The notes below the pieces were generated by a model, which saw only the letters and a list, made by a program, of their open reading frames with translations, was not told where the DNA came from and did not search any database. Of a stretch of DNA of 64,000 nucleotides, positions 31,861 to 42,612 are shown piece by piece. Source of the stretch: Tetmemena sp. SeJ-2015 (taxonomy: Eukaryota; Ciliophora; Spirotrichea; Sporadotrichida; Oxytrichidae); assembly GCA_027382625.1 (NCBI GenBank), contig JAJKFJ010022777.1, positions 152,004-216,003 of the forward strand. Reading direction: 5' to 3'. Each line of letters starts with the position of its first letter. Position 1 is the stretch's first letter. Both the position numbers and the translations under genes were made by a program.

Positions 31861-32929
31861 AATCAAGTTATTAACAATATTACTGACCCATAATTTAATA
31901 TTTATAGTGGATTGTACTCTCTAACAAATTCTTTTAATAAATATAATTTAAATGCGCCACAGATATAGTATTCAATAGAATGTATTCAAATTAAGATTTA
32001 TAGCTAAAATAAAATAACACATATTTAATATTTTCAAGCTTGATATCTCTTGGATAAAACTTATTCCTCTCAAAGCAAGGCATTAGCTCTACTAAACTAT
32101 TTAGAGATCATTCCTGATAAGGAAATTTGAAATGATGTTAAATCTTAATTAAATCAGCAAGTAAAATAAGTCATAGGACAAACTTAAGAAATTACTCAAT
32201 ATACATGACGTTATTGTTTTTCGTTTTATTTAATTTGCAAAAGAAATCATTCTCTATAGGAAACAAACTTATTAAACTCTTTAATCGAAAACGATCCAAA
32301 AAAAATTAGAAAAAAATGATTATTGATTAGCCCGTCTGGAGCAATTAGCTAGGATTGAAACTATGAAATTAAAATCTGCCTTTTAAATGAAAAATGAAAG
32401 CAATATTTCGAAAAATCTGAGTTTAAACTATTATACCAAGTCATAATCAATACCTTTTAAACAAAGTTTAAAAATACTTTTAAGTTTGAAAGCAAAATAA
32501 ATTATGTTATATGAAAATAACTGCTTTTTTAAATGATTTAAAATGTTGCAATTAAAAACATTCTATAGTATTAAGGCCTGTGTTTCCAATTTAGCTAACC
32601 TCATTCAGCGTAGAGTTTTGGGTAAAAATACTCATAACACCAAGCAACTTATTCATAACAAAATAATTAACTCTTTTCTTTATTAAAACCTTATTTATAG
32701 ATTTAATATTATTATTGAATGGCATATTCTTCTCTATTAAATCAGTTATAATTTAAGCCTCAAACTTCATATGGGATTAATTTTATTAAATATAACTACC
32801 TCTTTTTCTTATAACATACTTTTTTAGTAATAATCATTTTAAGAGATGATAGCCTTATTGCAGGTAGCAATCCTCAAGAATCTGAAAACTTTTAAATCAA
32901 AATACCCCTAGGCAATTAAGTTTCTGTCA

Positions 32930-33200
32930 ATCTAATAAATAAATATATAAACTCATAAATATTATCTCTATGGAGCTACCTATATTTAAAACTCAGTTTT
33001 CACTTTTGCTGTAAATTTGCCAAAAGATTCCACTGTTGCTTGGAAAAATATACACATGAGTTATAAAAATAGCTCTAATATTATTTAATGGAGCTTTGAC
33101 TATCAAAGATAGGATCTTTTTATCCAAGTTTAAGATGAAGTATAAAGAAAATCATTCAGTTCATTGACATTTGTTCCATTCATAAAGTTAATAAATATTT
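32930..33200 (+). CDS. LamG-type coding island
   Basis: Reads VFTFAVNLPKDSTVAWKNIH, NSSNIIQWSFDYQRQDLFIQ and VQDEVQRKSF. The alternating strands with W at regular places are typical of the centre of a LamG domain. The same frame stays open into AT-rich DNA that is probably IES. Confidence 0.5.
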
Positions 33201-33319
33201 TATTGGCTCATTCTAATTCAATGAAAAGATTTTCATTTAGAGAAGCTCAACTGCATTTAAATATATAATTTAATTGCATAGTTTTACCTGACAGAGTTGC
33301 GCATATGGTATTTATTTAT

Positions 33320-33620
33320 GGTAGTTTAGGAGAGATCTCTAAGAAATAAGATACTATTCACAAGTAGACTTCACTGGGTAGTACCCTCCTCATTTAATAG
33401 GCTACTGGAAATTCAAGCCATACAAAGACAACATGTGGCTTAGAGATGACTCCCTTAATCCACAATACTCATAACAACCAGGCCCTCTAAATTTTGAAGT
33501 TTAAGGAAGAGATATCACTTGGTGCACTAATGCAAACGAGCTTTATAACTCCACTATCAACAAATGCGTTGATCCAAATTTTGTATCATATTACATTTTT
33601 AGAGATTCATAATTGATTAG
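33320..33620 (+). CDS. LamG C-terminus plus cysteine motif
   Basis: Reads EIRYYSQVDFTGQ, PHLIGYWKFKPYKDNMWLRD, PGPLNFEVQGRDITWCTNAN and STINKCVDPNFVSYY. EIRYYS is the closing LamG strand and LIGYWKF starts the next repeat; WCTN...NKC resembles the cysteine motif seen after LamG at 10.05 and 62.15 kb. One of the best islands of the 28-38 kb gene. Confidence 0.6.
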
Positions 33621-33679
33621 GGAGACATTAATGCTTAAAATATTTATTTTTCTATAAATACTAATAGTTTTAAAGATAA

Positions 33680-33790
33680 AATAGCATTAGTTCTTACTAC
33701 GTTGACTCTGGCGCTGATTAAATTATATTTAAAATAACAATCTTATGAATTTTTGCTGCTCCTGCACTTGAGCTGTCTACTCTTAATTTA
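33680..33790 (+). CDS. Short coding island
   Basis: Reads SSYYVDSGADQIIFKITIL, an in-frame TGA, then IFAAPALELSTLNLGR. ALELSTLNLG resembles the first strand of a LamG domain. The TGA could be a Trp-to-stop change or lie in a small IES. Confidence 0.35.
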
Positions 33791-34311
33791 GGGAGGAAAG
33801 ATTTCATTTTATATTTACTATATTTTAATTAGAATTAGAGAAAATATATTGACTTAATTTATTTTGGAAGAAATAATATAATAATTATAACATTTATACT
33901 TTAGGAATAATAATTAAGTTTTCTTTATCGTCGAGTTTAAGAATTAATCTTATTTTTAATTAATAAATTACCCAAACTATTTTTTAAAGGGAGTTTTTAA
34001 AGCTATAAGAATTAAATATAAAATTTCATTACTACATTATAAGCAAATATAAAGCTATCAATCATTATTTATTATTAATAAATAATATTGGAATTATTAT
34101 CAGCTTAAAAGCTGAATTTATCATATAATTTATTTTTTTTTTTAAATTTATTGTAACGAATAATATTTTGATTTTTATTCGTTTTTTAAAGAATTTTCAT
34201 TAGCTTGAATTATCAATCTAAGCAATAAATTGTGATTTAATAATTGATGAGCAATCGAATTTATTCTCTTCAGTTAAAATATATGGTAGTAATTTAATGT
34301 GGAATTTGAGT

Positions 34312-34430
34312 TATTTAATGGTGTATATTTCACTCTTGAGTTTTGGTTTAAAGCAAACACTAGAGCTCTGTTGCTTGTGAATACTCCCTATTATAATATA
34401 CCACGTACCATTTTATCATTGCTCCTTAAA
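34312..34430 (+). CDS. LamG FW-strand island
   Basis: Reads GVYFTLEFWFKANTRALLLV followed by NTPYYNIP. LEFWFKAN is the diagnostic strand of the LamG-like domains of this family. Confidence 0.55.
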
Positions 34431-35106
34431 CATTGACTATAGTTTACGATTAAATTTTCAGTGGCAATAACTTTGATAACACAACCTATTCGTCTAGAGT
34501 AAGCTATTAATTACAGTTAACTTACATATTAAGGTCCCATTTAAAAATGCAACATGGTTTAAGTTTTAACTATCAAATCTTATTCAAAGTGCGAACTATT
34601 AATCAAATCTTTTTCAAAATTCAGTCTGTTTTAATAAGTAAAAGGTTAATTCTAATGAAAGATCCTTAATCTAGCTATTTCTATAGTCAATCAAAATTAA
34701 TAAGGGTTTATTCAATTATCATCTTCTTCTTATTACATCTTTCTTTAATAAAAAAATGAAATTAGCACTAGGTTCATAAAATTTCAATATTAGAGTTTCA
34801 TGATATTATATAGCTTTTAATCTGATTTAAGAACTATCACACACAAATTGCAATAATTTAAAAATTTTAGAAGTTTAGATTCTATTGAATACTAAAATTA
34901 TATATAAATTCGGACATACTTCAACTGCAATTTATAATTAATTTAGATTAAATTTTCAGCAATATTTTTTTAATGAAATATTTTTTTTTTTCTCATTTAT
35001 TCTAAAATTTTGGAAATATTTTTACGTAATTAAAAAAAGGAATTAATTTAAATATAAATATTATTAATAGAATTAAAAAAAAAGAGTTTAATGAAAGTAT
35101 TTTTAG

Positions 35107-35510
35107 GTGGTATGGGATGAATGCTATGAAAGGCGGTCTAATCACATAACTTTTGCTATTCTCTCATTAATTGAAATCTATCATAAATTTAAGATAAATA
35201 ATCTGAACCAAAAATTGATAATGCTTTTTAACAAAGTTACTCTATGTATAAAAATAGATTGTATTGTTGAGCTTGGCCCCCGATCTGATGAAGAGGACAA
35301 TTTTGATGCGATTTGGAGAGTACATTTATTCTATGTTTAATCCAATAATTTCTACTCTGTAATTGATTTGAAGATGTAATAGCTATTATAGTTTAGTATA
35401 AGCTTAGCTCCTTGTCCCATTTATAGAATAAATCCTTACAACTCAACAGTAGATGACCACACACTCTCTATTCTGAGTAGATTTACTGATAGAGTTTATG
35501 TAAAAAATCT
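35107..35510 (+). CDS. LamG-type coding islands
   Basis: The first frame starts VWDECYERRSNHITFAIL, a W..C......H variant of the LamG W.H strand. The same frame passes through AT-rich DNA and then reads VELGPRSDEEDNFDAIWRVH, LFYVQSNNFYSVIDLK and CPIYRINPYNSTVDDHTLSI. IWRVHLFY is the closing LamG strand. TAA at 35338 is Gln rather than a stop. The AT-rich centre may be IES that happens to be a multiple of three. Confidence 0.5.
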
Positions 35511-36789
35511 TAATTTTATATCATTTATAATGAGAGAATTCAAAACAAATTCAGAAGAAAAATAATTATATTTAAGAAAATTCAAAAATAATAACCAAAA
35601 TCAAAATTTATTATGGACAAATCTTAATTTAATATAATAAAATAAGTATGTTACTTATTATTTAACTAAAGTTTATCTTTGCAATTTAAGTAAAATTGAG
35701 TTTCGATTATATATAGTTCAGTTTTATTTTAAACGATTAGTAAATTAAATTATGTAAGAGAGGCAAGAGTTTGGGCAGATGTAGGGCAAGCTAAATTATA
35801 AAATTTAATTTAAAGATAATTTAATTCGTTATTATCTTCTTCTATTAATATAAGTTTGAAATTTTAATAAAAAATTAATAAAATAATTTGAAGAAAAAAA
35901 TATAAATAATGATTGTAAACTTATAATAAGTTATAAAGCGGACGACTGGCTTTTGGATTCATTTTATAGGACTAAAATTATTTATAAGTTAATTTTTGCA
36001 AATATACATTAAATTATGACGAGATTTAATTGTAATTTAGGTTATAAATGATCTATAATAATTTAAAGGGATTGCAGTGCTTATAAATATTCTTGAAATT
36101 TTGTTTGTATCAGATCCTATCTCAGAAATATTAGTGCTAATGTTTTGTTGAACTTCGTGTCTAAATTAGAAAAGAATTCTCGAATCATATCTATGTGTAG
36201 AGCGAATTTTTTTAACCGAATATCGAACAAATTAAAGATCAGTGGTGATAATATATACTGCCTACATAATTGCAATAAGATTTATATTTTATCCAGTCAA
36301 ACATTCAATTTAAATTATAATCTATATTCCGGATAACAATTTCACTATGAAAAGAAAACATCCTGAAATTAAATTTTTAGTTTAATCTCATTGTGAGATA
36401 TAAGATAAATTTTTAAATGTGCAAAACAAAAGAAATTTGCTTAAGTTAGAATCTCTGATTAACAAACAAAGACACAGTTATATTTTCCTAAGCATCACAT
36501 TTTTTTAAAAAAGTAAAGTTTTTAGTAGTTATAACATCTAAAGATCCAGTTTAAATATAAAAAAAAAAATTTCAAAAAATTTTTTTTAAAAAAATTTTTT
36601 TAAAAAACGGGTCGCTGCCTCAATTTTCTTCTGCATTAAATAGAAAATGGACCTAATAAAAATTTCTCCCAAGTTGTAAAAAATATTGGAACAATAAAAC
36701 TGAATTTATTTTCAATTTCTATACTAAAATTTACAACCCTCTTTAGTATCCTGGCCTTTTGGCTTAAATAAAAAAGATAAAAAACTTAT

Positions 36790-37190
36790 ATGAGAATCTC
36801 GTATCAAGGATATTCAATTTCACAAAATGTAAATCAGCAATTTGCACCTTAGATTTCAGGGCAATATCCATTAACAGTGTCTGCATCTGCAATCTTTAAA
36901 GAATATTTTTAGAAGAGTTATAAGCCAGGAGAGTAACTTTGGCAGAGTGCGAACTAGGCACAACATTCATATCCCATTTAATTTATTTCAATGGAGTTTA
37001 CTGTAAACAAGGTGCTGTCTCAAAGAGAGTCACGAATCCAGTCAGTTTTTAATTCGCATAGCTGAACCAAACTTCTTCTTTGACTGCTTTCTAATTAGGA
37101 TTCCACTTTAGAATCACAGATAGATTAAAACTTATTACTCCTGGTAGAGCAGATTGCATTCTTTAAATAAATTTTTGTGCTTGTTGAAAA
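36790..37190 (+). CDS. Coding island, plus-strand LamG gene region
   Basis: From 36790 to TGA at 37063-37065 the frame reads RISYQGYSISQNVNQQFAPQ, SGQYPLTVSASAIFKEYFQK and FISMEFTVNKVLSQRESRIQ. A second frame overlapping the stop reads AEPNFFFDCFLIRIPLQNHR and TYYSWQSRLHS. The frame change suggests a small IES or indel near 37.05 kb. Beta-rich, family probably LamG. Confidence 0.5.
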
Positions 37191-37401
37191 TAATTCTTAT
37201 CTAATCTGCTCCAACTTATGGATCCTCAAATGATAAAAGATTCTTTAAGTTTCACTACAATTACTTTAGTCAAAATAAAAAATCTTATTAACTTTCTTAA
37301 GATAAAAATAAATTATTCAACCGTTTTTATCAAGTGTAATCAATGTAATTATAAAATTGCATCTTTTTGTAATTACTTAGGGCAAATATATGCTTAGGTT
37401 T

Positions 37402-37480
37402 TTGGTTTAGTAATTGGATTTAACATGCCAGTGTACTATACTGCTAGAGCTCAATTTTGGCAAATATAAATTATTGCTAA
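37402..37480 (+). CDS. Short coding island
   Basis: Reads GFNMPVYYTARAQFWQIQII; QFWQIQI fits the FW strand of LamG. Flanked by AT-rich DNA. Confidence 0.4.
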
Positions 37481-37599
37481 GATAATAATTGATGATGGGT
37501 TATAGCTATTTTTAAATATTATTTAATATATGCTTAAATAAAAGTTCAGTAATTCATTTCCATATATAAATATTTCATTTTGAAGATAAAAATCATGAC

Positions 37600-38010
37600 A
37601 GAAGAGACAAAAAAGAGACATATGTGGTTAGAGGCGCTCAAAATATTCTGAAGGAATGTATAAGTAAGTAAGCCTTTATTTTATACACCAATTTTAATTT
37701 TAGGTATTGTGAGAATTTAAGCCTTGCACTAACACTCTTATAAGATAAACACATAAACCAATAAATATTAAGTAGTTTTGGGACTATAGAGCGGTTTCTT
37801 GACTTCTACTTTAATGCAGTCTCCGTTTAAGAAAATAATGCCAACCCCTCAGCCCTACTATCGTAAGAACAAAGTGGTAGAGGTAAAATTTATACCTAAC
37901 TTTCAATATTCTAAATGATTGCTTTCAGGTTTTGATATGCAAATTGGAGGAACTGAGCAGTGATTATGAAGTATTTATAACATTAAAATTAACAGTGTGA
38001 AAGAATTGAA
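37600..38010 (+). CDS. LamG-type coding island
   Basis: A frame of about 115 codons reads DRRDKKETYVVRGAQNILKE, LALTLLQDKHINQQILSSFG, TIERFLDFYFNAVSVQENNA and SALLSQEQSGRGKIYTQLSI. A second frame continues FDMQIGGTEQ, TGA, L, TGA, SIYNIKINSVKELN; QIGGTEQ and IYNIKI are typical late LamG strands. The two TGAs are at positions where Trp would fit. Confidence 0.5.
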
Positions 38011-38144
38011 CTTCAATTTATAACTTAGGTAGTGCAAATAATACAATAAGTCTTAGGCTTCATAATTTAAAATTTTAAATCTTCATATTGTATCCAATCT
38101 ATATTAAGTATATATTTATATAAATTAAATTTGAGTTTAGATTT

Positions 38145-38350
38145 TTTATGTGAAGTATGACTCTACTGTTACAAATATAATTGAAGTCTATATTTTAGAT
38201 AGATTCAATGGTATCCAAGCTGAATAATAGTTTACTTCTAGCAACTCTCCTAATTTGTAGATTTATACTAGCGTTGCTCATTAAATTTATTATGGACCAG
38301 CAGGAGGACCACCATCTTCCTCCGATTATGATCCAGACTTTTCAATCATG
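38145..38350 (+). CDS. Coding island with Pro/Gly/Ser-rich end
   Basis: Reads FYVKYDSTVTNIIEVYILDR, GIQAEQQFTSSNSPNLQIYT and HQIYYGPAGGPPSSSDYDPD. The last part looks like a low-complexity extracellular tail. It is the last clear island before a homopolymer-rich tract. Confidence 0.5.
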
Positions 38351-38699
38351 AATTTCTTATTAACTTAATCAATTAAATTTCTTCCTTGATTAACGATCAA
38401 CTGCTTGGCATTTTTCAAAAACCTAAAAGCAGCTTACAATTTAAAAAAGTGGTTTTTATTTTATTTAAATGAGGAAAAGGCACGAAGTAATGTACTATGC
38501 ATTTTAAATTTTTGCAGCTGTCTATGTTGCTTTTAATGAAACTTTTGGGTTTTAAGTTTTTGATTAGCTTTCAACAAACCCATAAAATACTTGGGTTTTG
38601 GAGGATAAATTGTCAGAACTTGGGATCCAAATATTTTAGTCATGTGGACGGCCCTTATGAAAAATTTTTCCACTTATCCCCAAGGATAATTAATAGTAA

Positions 38700-39100
38700 T
38701 CCCCCTTAAAAAATGAATATAAATTAAAAGAAATTTTTTGCCAAAACCAGTAAGAAAAAGTTTAAAATTGGAAAACCCCCCCTTTGCCCCCCTTTGTGGA
38801 AATTTTAAAATTTTAAATAATTTATTAAAACCAGGGGTTTTAAAATTTTAACCTTAAATTATTTCTTTTCAATTTTTTAAAAAAACTTGTTAAAAATTAA
38901 AGGTAAAAAATTAAAAAATTTAAATAAAAAAAAATTTTTTTAAAAAATTTAAAAAAAATTTGAATTTAAAACTTTAACCCTTTTTTTTAAAAGGTTTTTA
39001 GGAAAAAAAAGAAAAATAAAAACTTCTTTTAAAAAACCAAAACAAAAAAAATTATTTTTTTTTTTTTTTAAAAAAAAATAGAAAATTATTTAATAATTTA
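38700..39100. other. Homopolymer-rich low-complexity tract
   Basis: Runs of A, T and C of 5-12 bases dominate, with no frame of protein character. Same style as 15.56-16.99, 49.0-50.0 and 50.5-51.2 kb. Confidence 0.6.
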
Positions 39101-39266
39101 GAATAATTTTATTTATAAATACTCAATCCATTCTTAATTTGATAAAATTCTATTTATTTGATAGTTGCATTAAGGGTTAACCCACAGAGCTTAAATAAAG
39201 CACGAACATAATAGGAGTAACCCCGTCTTGAACTAGTTGTCAGACCATAGCATCAAATAATAAAAT

Positions 39267-39572
39267 ATGACTCACAGTTTTCACAATTTGGAGAATAGAG
39301 TATCCCAGTGGAACTCGATTTCTGGCTTAGACTTAACTCTCGCTCTGAGTCCATCTGAATTTTTTTGTATCTTTTCGGCGCAAAAAATCTTTCCAGAATT
39401 GGCCAAATATGGTAAAAAGAAAAAAATTTGCATCATTATGACTCCTCAATGTAAGGTGATAACCATTTATTAGAAAGTGTATATGCATTTACCTGGCCTC
39501 ACAAAAACACTTTCACAGGCTGATATTGCGAGTACTACATTTAGCAGACATATCCTTCCGCTTAACTAGTGA
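39267..39572 (+). CDS. Unassigned recoded ORF left of the TBE relic
   Basis: ATG at 39267 opens 101 codons to TGA at 39570-39572 (one TAG as Gln). It reads LENRVSQWNSISGLDLTLAL, EFFCIFSAQKIFPELAKYGK and VYMHLPGLTKTLSQADIAST. It is more GC-rich than its surroundings. It could be a leftover of another element or a short MDS; no family recognised. Confidence 0.35.
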
Positions 39573-40243
39573 GAATCCTTTTAAAATTTTCAATGCAATT
39601 ATTCCTCATTTTTTACTTCCAAGAATTCCTTGAATAAGTAGTCACTTATCTAGGGCCAAAAAGCTACCTTTAGGATGTTGTAAAGTTTTCGTATTGTTTT
39701 GGGACTCTCCACAATTCAGTCACATTTTATTAAACACTCTTTAGAACTTTACTAACTGAAAACTAAACTACTAGCCTCAAGGGGGGGGTTCATAAACTGT
39801 CAAGGACATTAATTAATTGGCTTATAACCATACTACTCAAGCTAAGCCTGCTTTATTGCAAAATACGAGTACTCAGATTTAATTTTATATTTCAATAATG
39901 ATTGTTGCATTAATTTTCTTCTACTGACACTAAGTTATAACTGAATGGTATTTATAAAATATTTCGCAAGGCTATTTTCCCCAAGTAAAATAATTTCTTA
40001 TCACAATTTTAGCTAACTGCTACTATGGACTTCACATTTACATTTGCACTCAAGGCAATCAATTTAAAATATTTTTTTTACATTTCTTTGCTAAAAAAAT
40101 TTGAAGCAATAAATTTTGACCATGAATAAAAATTCATAATCAAAACCTCTTAATTATTTGGCATTTGGGCCGATTTCAACCAATCATTCATGCTTAAGTG
40201 AGAGAAAAAAAATTAATCTAATTCAGCCTTTAGCTGCACATAT

Positions 40244-41283
40244 ATGGGAAGCAGCGAGAGAGATTTAAAATTCGTCTGTAATAGTTTTTTGAGATTTAGA
40301 ATTCTGAACCCCACACTGAAGAGCTGAATTTACTGCACCTACTCTGCAATTCGCACAGCCACTGGATTTAATTATTCAGCAATCCAGAGAGCCTGCCACT
40401 TAGCTCTTGGTAATCTTAAACAAAGCGAGCTCAAATCGACTCGCTCCTCCAGCCTCAGCTTTGAGCATCTTTGCTACCTTCTGAGTGATCACACACTTTC
40501 ACAGTCAAAGCACCTCTCCCTTGATTAGAGATGCCTCTTATTCCACCGCAAGTTCCCAGAGCTTCTGATTACGAAGGGCACCTTAAGAAGAGTTTATAAA
40601 GCTCATGGATTAAAGTTCAAAGTCACTCGCAGCAGCTACAATCTCAGCGAGTCTCGAATGGAAGCAATCCGAAGTACATAAGTTTAAGTCTACCAAAAGG
40701 TCCATAGATTCCATTAGTAAGGCGCGAAGATTGTTTATTTGGACGAGACGATTTTCAAGCCTTACAGGGCTTCTATTAGATCCTGGGCCAAGCCTTACTA
40801 AAACTAAGTTCTTTGCCGAGAGGGAGTCAAGCTAGACACTATAGCAGCTCTGGTACTAATCAGTTAAAATCGAGGATTGGAAATCTTCTCCACTAGGAAA
40901 ATGTCCATAGGTATAGAATAAATTGTTGAGGCCTTGCAATAACTAAGAGAGAGCAATCTCGGCGTAAGTCTTGTGGTCTTCCTTGACAATCTTTAAGCTC
41001 ATCACTCGAAAAGAGTGAAGCACGTCTGCTCTGAGCTCTCAATCAAACTTCTTTTCAATGCTCCGCTCCATACTGCTCTGCTTTCAATCCGATTGAAGAA
41101 ATCTTCTCTAGGGTGAAAGGACGGTACAAGAAATCCTTAGCAGAAGCTGACTTTAAGGTCACTCAGAAATAGCACCATGAATTGATTTGTACAGTGATTA
41201 AGCAGATTGATCAGCAAGACTGTGAAAACACAATCGCACGAGGACTTAGGATGATGCAATCAGTGATTGATGATAAAGAGTGA
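40244..41283 (+). pseudogene. TBE 42 kDa transposase, IS630/Tc1-type DDE, broken
   Basis: From ATG at 40244 the frame encodes an N-terminal helical region (YSAIQRACHLALGNLKQSEL), a KGTLRRVYKAHGLKFKVTRS segment and a DDE catalytic domain: first Asp in IVYLDETIF, second in VVFLDNLQAHHS, and Glu in NPIEEIF, with 34 residues between the second Asp and Glu as in Tc1/mariner relatives. Two lesions: TGA at 40325-40327 (after NPTLKS) and a 5-bp tandem duplication GCTCCGCTCC at 41060-41069, which shifts the frame just before the NPIE motif. Stop at 41281-41283. All catalytic residues are still readable across the breaks. In these ciliates TBE transposases are linked to germline DNA elimination. Confidence 0.8.
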
Positions 41284-41463
41284 TTTAACTTAGTTTTTAA
41301 TTGACTTAAGTTTATGTACACTAATTTAACTTTTCAAACTAAGAGCCGCTTGGCTGGAGGAGATCGCATCATTGCCATGTCAATGTCTAGGGGTTTAGAA
41401 GTCCCAAACTGTTGAGCTCTTTCTGTGTTGTCGGCGGCGCTCTCGTTGTAGGAGCAGCTAATC

Positions 41464-42114
41464 TCATATCTTTTTCGTTTCCTTTGCTGACGCTTGCCTT
41501 GAGATTTAACTTTGAGTAGTGCAAGAGCTCTTCCTTTTTTCCCTATACATAAGTTTATGTACCTGAAAGTTACTTGAAAAAAAAGGCATTGCCTCCAAGT
41601 TTTTGAGCATCTCAGGGCTGACCTCAATCGTGTCTAATTTTTCTTCCTCCAATTGGCCCGCAATCCGCACTTGCTATTGCTGTTGCACAAGCTTTTGTAT
41701 ATAGTCACCCCGAAGCGTTCCCATAATTGACAGGAAGAAATTTCTCTCTGGGAGCTCACCCTAATCTTCATAGTAGTTAAGATAACTCAAGAGCTCTTTG
41801 TCCCCACGAACTTTCTGAAAGATGCTTGCAACTGAGAGCTCAGGAAAGTTTGGCACGTTAACTTGAATGATCTCTGTTGTCTTAATTAGGAGTTTTTAAC
41901 CTGAGAGTACGTCTTTGAGAAACCTCAAACTAGTTCGCTTTTGAGAGGGAAGATGGAAGCCGGCTACAGCAGAGTGTCAATTTGGTATTATCTTACATTA
42001 GAATTTCAAGTATTGATAAAGGTCAGTTTTTGAGCTGAATCTGGACTCAAAGTGCTTAGAGCTGACCAGCTAAGTTTGGTTTATGCTCATCTAGGATCTA
42101 AAGTTTATGTTCAT
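41464..42114 (-). pseudogene. TBE 22 kDa protein, one in-frame TGA
   Basis: The minus frame has 216 codons from ATG at 42112-42114 to TGA at 41464-41466, with a single internal TGA at 41977-41979 (KIIPN, stop, HSAVAGFHLP). It includes TEIIQVNVPNFPELSVASIF, LLSYLNYYEDQGELPERNFF, a Gln-run QKLVQQQQQVRIAGQ and ends basic. An alternative start is the ATG at 42088-42090. Size, position and orientation between the transposase and the zinc-finger gene identify it as the TBE 22 kDa gene, whose function is unknown. Confidence 0.65.
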
Positions 42115-42327
42115 CTTAATTGCTACAAGCTCCTATTAGATTTAATTACTATATAGGAGCTCGAGTGATTGATTAATTTAGCGTACATAAGTGATAATTA
42201 AGCTTATGTATTAGAGAAAAGACTTCCTCTACTAAGAAGCAATTTCAATTAAAGCTTCAGCGACATAAGTTTATGTACGCGTAGATAAAATCACTTACTT
42301 AATTAGAGTAGAGCTTTCTTATTCTAG

Positions 42328-42507
42328 TCTTAAAATGGATGTTTTAAGTCCAAAATTTAGTCTTAAATTGGATATCATCATTAGGTGTCTTAAATTGGAT
42401 GTTTTAATCCAGAAAAACAGTCTTAAATTGGATATGCACTTTTGAGGTCTTAAATTGGATGTTTTTTCTCGATTTTTTAGTCTTAAATTGGATGTTTTTA
42501 ATTTGCT
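42328..42507 (+). repeat. Six TCTTAAATTGGAT units in three 60-bp tandem repeats
   Basis: Copies of TCTTAAATTGGAT (first copy TCTTAAAATGGAT) begin at 42328, 42361, 42388, 42421, 42448 and 42481, so steps alternate 33, 27, 33, 27, 33. The array is therefore a 60-bp dimeric unit repeated three times. It lies in the divergent intergenic region between the 22 kDa and 57 kDa genes, a likely place for shared promoter or protein-binding sites. Confidence 0.9.
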
Positions 42508-42576
42508 GTTTCCTGAGTGTGAAGAAGGAGCTGATTGAGGGTTTTGATTGAGCGAAGTCTACTATTTAAAATCACA

Positions 42577-42592
42577 TACATAAACTTATGTA
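42577..42592. promoter_or_regulatory. Palindrome TACATAAACTTATGTA, one of several in the TBE
   Basis: The inverted word ACATAAGTTTATGT and close variants occur near 40675, 41308, 41547, 42101, 42262, 42577 and 43263, mostly between or at the edges of the three TBE genes and absent from the rest of the window as far as I could see. It may bind an element-encoded protein. Confidence 0.5.
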
Positions 42593-42612
42593 TACTAAAT
42601 AATTAATTAAGG

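Noticed and set aside
42328..42507. CRISPR-like array
   Set aside because: Spacers are not unique sequences of constant length; steps alternate 33/27 bp, the setting is a eukaryotic transposon and there are no cas genes.
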